Part shown: in pieces, positions 5,655 through 10,626 of the stretch | How the letters are laid out: each line of letters starts with the position of its first letter | Numbering within the stretch: the stretch's first letter is position 1 | NCBI GenBank assembly: GCA_910587905.1 | Contig: CAJUOF010000292.1 | Span: 1-10,626, forward strand | Length of the DNA: 10,626 nt | Direction: 5' to 3' | Source: an uncultured Lachnospiraceae bacterium | GTDB taxonomy: Bacteria > Bacillota_A > Clostridia > Lachnospirales > Lachnospiraceae | Translations under genes and position numbers: made by a program | The notes under the pieces: model-generated | The model's input: only the letters and a program-made list of their open reading frames with translations | The model's database searches: none | What the model was told of the DNA's origin: nothing

Positions 5655-6587
5655 ATGGCAGCAAATGTAGAGAGCATGTTTTATGTAAGGGAGACCCCAT
5701 GGCATGGGCTGGGGACGAAGGTCCTGACAGCCCCCTCTTCCAGTGACGCCCTACGGCTGGCGGGGCTTGACTGGAGGGTTTTGCAGGAGCCGATCTATAC
5801 GGAGACGGAAGAACGGATCGAAGGCTATAAGGCCAATGTCCGGGACAGCGACCGGAGGGTACTCGGAGTAGTGACCGACCGCTACAAGGTCATTCAGAAT
5901 GAGGAAGCCTTCGCCTTCACCGATGAACTGCTGGGGGAAGGAGTGCGCTATGAGACCGCCGGTTCCCTCCTTGGCGGGAGGAAGGTCTGGCTCCTGGCCC
6001 ATCTCCCCCACGAGTACATCATCGGCGGGGAACGGATCAGCCCCTATCTGGTGTTCTCCAACACCCACGACGGGAGCGGGGCTGTCCGGATTGCACTCAC
6101 ACCCATCCGGGTGGTGTGCTGCAACACCCTGAACCTGGCGTTGGCGACCGCAAAACGCTCCTGGTCCATGAACCATACAGGAGACATCCAGGGGAAATTA
6201 AAGGAGGCAGAGGATACCCTTTTCCTGGCGTCCGCCTACATGGACGCCCTTGGAAAAGAGTTTGAGCTTCTCCGGAAGAAGACACTGACCGACAAGGCAG
6301 TGATGGAGTATATCGAGGTCTTGCTCCCCTCGGAGGATGGCTCCACGCCCCAGCAGGCGAGGAACATGAAGCGTCTGCAGGAGGACATGAAGATGCGGTA
6401 CTTTGACGCACCTGACCTGAAAGGCGTGGGGAAGAACGCCTACCGCTTCATCAATGCAGTCTCCGATTTTGCCACCCACGCAAAGCCCCTCAGAAGGAGC
6501 GCTAATTATAAGGAGAACCTGTTCGCAAAGACCATCGAGGGGAACCCGCTCATTGATAAGGCTTACCAGATGGTGCGGGCAGCGTAA
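5655..6587 (+). CDS. DUF932 family protein (phage/plasmid-like, TIGR03299 type)
   Basis: A 310-residue protein started by ATG 5655, with AAAGGAGG (5638-5645) 9 nt upstream. The N-terminus S-M-F-Y-V-R-E-T-P-W-H-G-L-G (residues 7-20) and the central block N-T-H-D-G-S, then T-P-I-R-V-V-C-C-N-T-L-N (residues 136-160), are the hallmarks of DUF932 proteins. The length equals that of the family. These proteins are carried by phages, plasmids and conjugative elements and often lie near recombination genes; their biochemical role is not established to my knowledge. Here the next genes are a YqaJ exonuclease and a Rad52-like annealing protein, so a part in handling element DNA is a reasonable inference. 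The second half is helical and basic (residues 180-310). The gene looks intact. Confidence 0.9.
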   Translation: MAANVESMFYVRETPWHGLGTKVLTAPSSSDALRLAGLDWRVLQEPIYTETEERIEGYKANVRDSDRRVLGVVTDRYKVIQNEEAFAFTDELLGEGVRYETAGSLLGGRKVWLLAHLPHEYIIGGERISPYLVFSNTHDGSGAVRIALTPIRVVCCNTLNLALATAKRSWSMNHTGDIQGKLKEAEDTLFLASAYMDALGKEFELLRKKTLTDKAVMEYIEVLLPSEDGSTPQQARNMKRLQEDMKMRYFDAPDLKGVGKNAYRFINAVSDFATHAKPLRRSANYKENLFAKTIEGNPLIDKAYQMVRAA

Positions 6588-6613
6588 AGGATTTCGGAAG
6601 GAAAGGAAATCCT
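6588..6613 (+). repeat. Stem-loop directly after the DUF932 stop codon
   Basis: AGGATTTC (6588-6595) and GAAATCCT (6606-6613) form a perfect 8-bp stem around the purine loop GGAAGGAAAG. It begins at the base after TAA (6585-6587). No T-run follows, so transcription probably continues into the exonuclease gene; the hairpin may protect or process the mRNA. Confidence 0.5.
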
Positions 6614-6672
6614 GAAGAAAAGAATCCAAAAAGATAAACCAATATCGAGGAAAGAAAGAGGGTTTATTATTT

Positions 6673-7599
6673 ATGAAGAAACTGATATCCACACGAAATA
6701 TGGACAAGACAGAATGGCTCTGCCACAGGAAGAAGGGGATCGGCGGCTCCGATGCGGGAGCCGTCTGCGGCCTGAACCCTTACCGCTCCGCCATGGAAGT
6801 GTATCTGGACAAGACCACAGACGATACAGAAGAGCTTGATAACGAAGCCATGAGGCAGGGCCGGGAGTTCGAGGATTATGTGGCAAAAAGGTTCATGGAA
6901 GAGACCGGGAAGAAGGTCCGTCGGGCCAACGCCATGTTCTATGACGAAGCCCATCCCTGGATGCTGGCAGATGTGGACCGTCTGGTGGTCGGGGAGCGGG
7001 CCGGACTGGAATGCAAGACCGCAAGCCCGTTCATGGCGAAGCACTGGGAGAAGGGGAAGATCCCCCTCCATTACCAGATCCAGTGCGCCCATTACATGCA
7101 GGTCTGCCATGCTGACGCCTGGTACATCGCCGTCCTGATCTACGGAAGAGAGTTCAAATATTATAAGATGGAGCGGGACGAAACCATGCTTGCCGACCTG
7201 GTAAAGATCGAATCCGATTTCTGGAACAACCACGTATTGAAGCGGGTGCTTCCTGCCCCGGACGGTTCAGAGGCGGCTGACACGGCCATCTCCGCCTATT
7301 TTGGCGCTTCCAGGGCAGAGACGATTCCCCTGGTCGGCTTTGACGACCGCCTGAAGCGGAGGCAGGAGCTTCTGGAGGAAATGGAGCGGATGGAGACCGA
7401 GAAGAGGCAGATCGAGCAGGAACTCAAGGTCTACCTTGGGGAGATATCCTCCGCCGAGAATGAGAATTACCGGGTGTCCTGGAAATCCGTCTCCATGAAC
7501 CGTCTGGATGAAAAACGGCTGAAGGAAGAAAAACCGGAGATCTATGACCAGTACAAACGGGAGATCTCTTCTCGGAGGTTTTCGGTCAAGGCAGCTTAA
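6673..7599 (+). CDS. YqaJ-family viral recombinase / lambda-type exonuclease
   Basis: A 308-residue protein with AAAGAGG about 10 nt before ATG 6673. Family blocks appear in order: G-I-G-G-S-D-A-G-A-V-C-G-L-N-P-Y (residues 22-37), Q-G-R-E-F-E (62-67), A-D-V-D-R-L (99-104), L-E-C-K-T-A (112-117), and Y-Q-I-Q-C-A-H-Y-M (134-142). These fit the PD-(D/E)xK nuclease core of YqaJ/lambda Exo proteins, with Asp102, Glu113 and Lys115 as likely catalytic residues and the Gln-rich helix after them. Residues about 226-262 form a charged coiled coil, a usual C-terminal extension. Such enzymes degrade the 5' strand of duplex DNA and hand the 3' single strand to an annealing protein; the Rad52-like gene downstream is the obvious partner. 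All core residues are present, so activity is expected. Confidence 0.93.
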   Translation: MKKLISTRNMDKTEWLCHRKKGIGGSDAGAVCGLNPYRSAMEVYLDKTTDDTEELDNEAMRQGREFEDYVAKRFMEETGKKVRRANAMFYDEAHPWMLADVDRLVVGERAGLECKTASPFMAKHWEKGKIPLHYQIQCAHYMQVCHADAWYIAVLIYGREFKYYKMERDETMLADLVKIESDFWNNHVLKRVLPAPDGSEAADTAISAYFGASRAETIPLVGFDDRLKRRQELLEEMERMETEKRQIEQELKVYLGEISSAENENYRVSWKSVSMNRLDEKRLKEEKPEIYDQYKREISSRRFSVKAA

Positions 7600-7660
7600 G
7601 TCAGCAGACTGCAGAGCCGCCAGATAAGAAACAGCATAAAAGAGAGCTTCATCTTATGGG

Positions 7661-7709
7661 AAAGAGGCCGTTATGGAATGGGAATGAACTATTCCATGGC
7701 GGCTCTTTT
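7661..7709 (+). terminator. Long hairpin with U-tract after the exonuclease gene
   Basis: The arms 7661-7679 and 7691-7708 pair over about 18 bp, with one bulged G and two T-G wobbles, around the 11-nt loop GGGAATGAACT. The 3' arm ends in TCTTTT (7704-7709). The shape is that of an intrinsic terminator, but no promoter is visible between it and the annealing-protein gene 54 bases on, so termination may be partial and act as a polarity step. The loop resembles those of other hairpins in this module. Confidence 0.7.
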
Positions 7710-7763
7710 CTCATGCTTGGACCCTATATATGTTCCTGAAACGGAGCAGAACGGAGGAATGAG

Positions 7764-8744
7764 ATGGATGTTAAAGAGGAATTAGAGAAGAGGGCGAAAA
7801 CCGTCAGGCCGGCTGGCGGAGGAAAAGGCAAAGCCGTAGGAAAAGGAGATCAGGCGGAACAGCCGGTTTCTTTCCAGTCAGAAGCAGAGCCTTCTCCTAT
7901 GGAATCAGAAAGAAAAGAAGCTGGAAAAGAGTCAGGCTCTTCCCCAAAGAGTGTGGATAAAATGGCTCTGACCAGAGAAGGGACGGTTCCTGCAGAAAAA
8001 CCCCCTCTGCCCCATGCCGTACAGATCCGGTTATTGACAGCAGATGAGATCGAATGCCGGGTCTCCACCGTCAATGAGAAAGGAGTCTCCCTCCTTCTCT
8101 ACAAAGACGCAAGGGTAGACCAGAAAATATTGGACGAGACCTTTACGCCCTTTGGATGGAGACGCACCCACCAGAGCATTGACGGGAACCTTTACTGTAC
8201 GGTGGAGGTCTATGACAGAGAAAAGCAGGAATGGGTCGCCAAACAGGACGTGGGGACTACCAGCTATACGGAGAAGGAAAAAGGCCAGGCCAGCGATTCC
8301 TTCAAACGGGCCTGCTTCAACTGGGGAATCGGAAGGGAGCTCTACACGGCTCCTTTCATCTGGATTCCTGCAGGAAAGGTACAGGTGATTCAGAAGGGGG
8401 ACCGTTACACGACTTACGACCGCTTTACCGTCCGCCACATTGCATATGGGGATAGCCGGGAGATAGCAGAACTGGTTATCGTAAATGGAAGGGGGACAGT
8501 GGTCTATACGCTGGGGAACGGCCAACTTTCAACTGGCAGCGTCCCCGTCAAAGAAGAGGAACCGGCCGGACGGTTGTCCGAATCCCAGCGAAAGGCGCTC
8601 CTGCAGGAATTAGAGCGGACCGGAGTGACCCTGGAGGCGGTACTTGCGAGGTATCAGCTCCACGGATTAAACGTCATGACAAAGGAAGTCTACGACAAGG
8701 CCATGCGGAGCCTGAGACGCACCAAACCGAAACAGGCAGCATGA
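7764..8744 (+). CDS. Rad52/22-like single-strand annealing protein
   Basis: A 326-residue protein with GGAGG (7753-7757) 6 nt before ATG 7764. Residues about 86-230 are a Rad52-type annealing core: N-E-K-G-V-S-L-L-L-Y-K-D-A-R near 104-117, F-G-W-R-R-T-H (129-136), then K-G-Q-A-S-D-S-F-K-R-A-C-F-N-W-G-I-G (173-190). The last block corresponds to the Rad52 signature of a small-residue/SD/K-R-A helix followed by an aromatic and Gly. These proteins form rings that bind single-stranded DNA and anneal complementary strands. Residues 1-85 are Lys/Gly/Glu/Ser-rich and of low complexity, an unusual extension probably disordered. Residues 270-320 form a separate helical domain beginning L-S-E-S-Q-R-K-A-L-L, often seen at the end of such proteins. 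The YqaJ exonuclease just upstream is the expected partner. Confidence 0.9.
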   Translation: MDVKEELEKRAKTVRPAGGGKGKAVGKGDQAEQPVSFQSEAEPSPMESERKEAGKESGSSPKSVDKMALTREGTVPAEKPPLPHAVQIRLLTADEIECRVSTVNEKGVSLLLYKDARVDQKILDETFTPFGWRRTHQSIDGNLYCTVEVYDREKQEWVAKQDVGTTSYTEKEKGQASDSFKRACFNWGIGRELYTAPFIWIPAGKVQVIQKGDRYTTYDRFTVRHIAYGDSREIAELVIVNGRGTVVYTLGNGQLSTGSVPVKEEEPAGRLSESQRKALLQELERTGVTLEAVLARYQLHGLNVMTKEVYDKAMRSLRRTKPKQAA

Positions 8745-8771
8745 GGAAGGTGCATTTTCGGCATTACAAAA

Positions 8772-8806
8772 GATGGGAATCCCGGATGTCCTTTGGGATT
8801 CCCATC
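8772..8806. repeat. Perfect 12-bp inverted repeat before the DUF5688-like gene
   Basis: GATGGGAATCCC (8772-8783) and GGGATTCCCATC (8795-8806) are exactly complementary and enclose the 11-nt loop GGATGTCCTTT. On the + strand no T-run follows, so it is not a terminator for the annealing-protein gene. On the - strand four T follow the stem, which would suit - strand termination, but no - strand gene is present nearby. Confidence 0.65.
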
Positions 8807-8893
8807 AAAGATCAGGAGTACACGATCAGGAACTAATGAGCAGACAGGGATATCTGCCGGTGCAGACATCACCAAATGAGAAAGGAGATCACA

Positions 8894-9871
8894 ATGAGAT
8901 CAGAAGCATTGATGGAACAGATCAGGAAACGGTTATCGGAGAAACTCGGAGAGAGCTATGAGGTGGAGAAAAGGACCGTCTTAAAGAACAATGGAGTAGA
9001 GGCAGAAGGATTCTCCGTCCGGAAAGCCGGGGATGTTCTTACAGCCGTTCTGTATCCGGGGCCGATGGAAGAAGCCAGTCAGGAAGAACCCGGTCAGGAC
9101 AAAAACACTTTGAAGACCGGAGAAAGCTATGTGGACCTGTGTGTGGAAGGAATGTTAAAGACTTATCGGAGCCGGGAGGAGCAGAACCATGGGCTTCGGG
9201 AGATGGTCCGCCGTATGGAGGACTGGGAAGAGATACGTCCCTACATCCGGCCGCAGTTACTTTCCTGTATCGAAAACCGGAGACTCATTCCAAGGCTGGT
9301 ACACCGGAGATTTCTGGACCTGGCCGTGGTCTATGCGGCCCGGATGGAGTGTGGACTGGAACAGGGGACGATCCGCATAGAACGACCGGTATTCGAGCAG
9401 TGGGGGATCTCCGAAGAAGAGCTGCACCGTCAGGCGTTAAAGAACCTGGAACAGGACGGCTACACCATCCAGAGCATTCCGGAGGCCCTTGGAATGACGT
9501 TTCTTCCCGGAGCAGACGAAGGGGCTCCCTCCATGGCGGTGTTCACCAACCGGAGCCGGTTTTATGGGGCCGCCGGGATCCTGTTACCCGGTATGCTGGA
9601 GGAATATGCAAAGAAAATGGGGAGCAACCTGTTCCTGATCCCCTCTAGCGTCCATGAATTAATCCTCATACCGGACGACGGACGGCTCCCCGCAAAGGCC
9701 CTGAACCAGATGGTGAAGGAAGTAAACCGAGAAGAGGTTCTGCCAATGGACCAGCTCTCCGGCCATGTGTATTATTATGACCGGGAAAGCAGACAGGTGG
9801 AATGGAGGAACGATGAGGAGTGGGAGCTTAAGGGATTGATGCGGAACGAGGGATTGTTAGGGGCGGTTTGA
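8894..9871 (+). CDS. DUF5688-like protein of mobile elements
   Basis: A 325-residue protein. ATG 8894 is preceded by AAAGGAG (8881-8887) at 6 nt; the earlier in-frame ATG at 8876 would include the ribosome binding site and is rejected. The N-terminal part (K-N-N-G-V-E-A-E-G-F-S-V-R, residues 31-43; V-L-Y-P-G, 52-56) and the C-terminal part fit, from memory, the DUF5688 family common on elements of gut Clostridia. The C-terminal blocks are V-F-T-N-R-S-R-F-Y-G-A-A-G (216-228), G-S-N-L-F-L-I-P-S-S-V-H-E (243-255) and H-V-Y-Y-Y-D-R-E (291-298). An acidic, Gln-rich insert (60-79) interrupts the first domain. There is no signal peptide, membrane segment or recognisable catalytic site. The biochemical role of the family is unknown to me. 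It is the last gene of the + strand module, and no U-tract terminator for it is visible. Confidence 0.8.
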   Translation: MRSEALMEQIRKRLSEKLGESYEVEKRTVLKNNGVEAEGFSVRKAGDVLTAVLYPGPMEEASQEEPGQDKNTLKTGESYVDLCVEGMLKTYRSREEQNHGLREMVRRMEDWEEIRPYIRPQLLSCIENRRLIPRLVHRRFLDLAVVYAARMECGLEQGTIRIERPVFEQWGISEEELHRQALKNLEQDGYTIQSIPEALGMTFLPGADEGAPSMAVFTNRSRFYGAAGILLPGMLEEYAKKMGSNLFLIPSSVHELILIPDDGRLPAKALNQMVKEVNREEVLPMDQLSGHVYYYDRESRQVEWRNDEEWELKGLMRNEGLLGAV

Positions 9872-9893
9872 GTATTCAGAAGACGTTCATTTG

Positions 9894-9952
9894 AAAAACA
9901 CCGATCAGGCACGATTTTGAAAGTACTCCTGTCAATTACACCTGATCGGTGT
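9894..9952 (-). terminator. Hairpin terminator of the - strand gene, between convergent genes
   Basis: ACACCGATCAGG (9898-9909) and CCTGATCGGTGT (9941-9952) are a perfect 12-bp inverted repeat with a 31-nt loop. Read on the - strand, the stem is followed by a run of T (complement of 9894-9898), and it starts 15 bases after that gene's stop. On the + strand no T-run follows. The loop is longer than usual for a terminator, so a recognition site at a module edge is an alternative. Confidence 0.55.
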
Positions 9953-9967
9953 ATCCTTAGAGGGATA

Positions 9968-10626
9968 TCAGCAGAGAATGTTTTCATAATAAGCCAAGCC
10001 GCTTGAACTTTGTTTAAATTGCAAGGATTGAGCGGTTTCGTTCATAGGATTAATATTTATCATAAATGAATTATCAAAAGGCGGCATGGGAAATGATGAA
10101 GGAAGATAAGAAACAAAGGTGTGAAGTAACGCATTTCCAAGAATATCCGCATTCTGACGTTCGGTTTTCAACGGATCTTGGGAGAATTTGTTGGGACATT
10201 TCATGTGAATGGAATTTTCTGTTATATATGCTGAAAGGATGTCTTCGATACCCTGTAAGGAAAACTGACAATATTCACATAAGGCAATGAAAAAAGTATA
10301 TGTATATACAGGGAATGTAATTTCTGATAAATAATCTAATAAAAATTTGAGAGAGTCTGTCTGTATATTAGTTGATAACAATGATTGGAAAAAAGTTTGA
10401 AAAACAGGGACAGATGTTATGGTCGGAAAATTCAAAAGTTTTTCGGCGTATTTAAATAAATCAGGAGGACACTCAGAGCTTGTTAAGTAGTTTAACATGT
10501 TGATATGAAAAAGAGACTCTTTTTTCCAATTATAAAGTAAGGAAAGAATAGGAGAGTTATCTTGGGTTGTAAAGTTTTCGTTAATGACAGATAAGCCATC
10601 AACAAAGCTTCTTACCTGACGGCGGA
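9968..10626 (-). CDS. C-terminal part of an unrecognised AT-rich gene (5' end outside window)
   Basis: Reading leftward, the frame is open from the window's right end to TGA at 9970-9968, giving at least 219 residues. The ATG at 10498-10496 is internal: the 43 codons upstream are open and protein-like (for example R-R-Q-V-R-S-F-V-D-G-L-S-V-I) and no ribosome binding site precedes it. The protein is rich in Leu, Phe, Ser, Tyr and Asn, with predicted helices such as L-K-F-L-L-D-Y-L-S-E-I and F-I-A-L-C-E-Y-C-Q-F. It has scattered cysteines but no zinc motif and no clear transmembrane segment. I do not recognise the family. Its strongly AT-rich codons contrast with the GC-rich genes to the left, and its orientation is opposite, so it probably lies outside their operon or in a different module. 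Confidence 0.65.
   Translation of the reverse strand, partial: RRQVRSFVDGLSVINENFTTQDNSPILSLLYNWKKESLFHINMLNYLTSSECPPDLFKYAEKLLNFPTITSVPVFQTFFQSLLSTNIQTDSLKFLLDYLSEITFPVYTYTFFIALCEYCQFSLQGIEDILSAYITENSIHMKCPNKFSQDPLKTERQNADILGNALLHTFVSYLPSSFPMPPFDNSFMININPMNETAQSLQFKQSSSGLAYYENILC

Noticed and set aside
6198..7233. Long - strand ORFs opposite DUF932 and the exonuclease gene
   Set aside because: They mirror the GC-rich coding frames of strongly supported + strand genes and show no family motifs.
1..10626. CRISPR arrays, tRNA or rRNA genes, insertion sequence ends
   Set aside because: I saw no regularly spaced direct repeats, no tRNA-like cloverleaf with a TTCRA arm, and no transposase gene; short stem-loops are the only repeats found.

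Overview
The window looks like accessory DNA from a Gram-positive Clostridia-type bacterium, most likely a gut Lachnospiraceae relative. The signs are AGGAGG-type ribosome binding sites, lipoprotein signal peptides with a lipobox cysteine, U-tract terminators and several protein families common in that group. This assignment is inference from sequence character; no marker gene is present.

Left third (1-3560, + strand): a run of probable cell-envelope genes. It holds the 3' end of an unrecognised protein, a lipoprotein, a double zinc-ribbon membrane protein with an OB-like C-terminal domain, a decayed OB-like fragment, and a second lipoprotein. The two lipoproteins share a short 'ITGD' module but differ downstream of it. 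The block ends at a strong terminator with a UUCG loop.

Centre left (3565-4371): a promoter and a two-gene MNT nucleotidyltransferase/HEPN cassette with overlapping reading frames, the layout of type VII toxin-antitoxin modules. The HEPN protein lacks the histidine of the usual RNase motif.

Centre and right (4507-9871, + strand): a visibly GC-richer module of the kind carried by integrative conjugative elements or large plasmids. In order it encodes a RadC-like JAB protein, an overlapping XRE regulator, a 24-residue membrane peptide too short for usual gene calling, a DUF932 protein, a YqaJ-family exonuclease, a Rad52/22-like single-strand annealing protein and a DUF5688-like protein. The exonuclease and annealing protein form a recognisable two-component recombination pair. 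The gaps between these genes hold stable stem-loops. Four of them, with unrelated stems, have loops of exactly 11 nt beginning GG and ending in pyrimidine-T. This is the most unusual signal in the window.

Right edge (9894-10626): an AT-rich, unrecognised gene on the - strand, cut by the window end, converges on the module and is followed by its own hairpin terminator. The composition change near 9870-9970 may mark a boundary of the mobile module.
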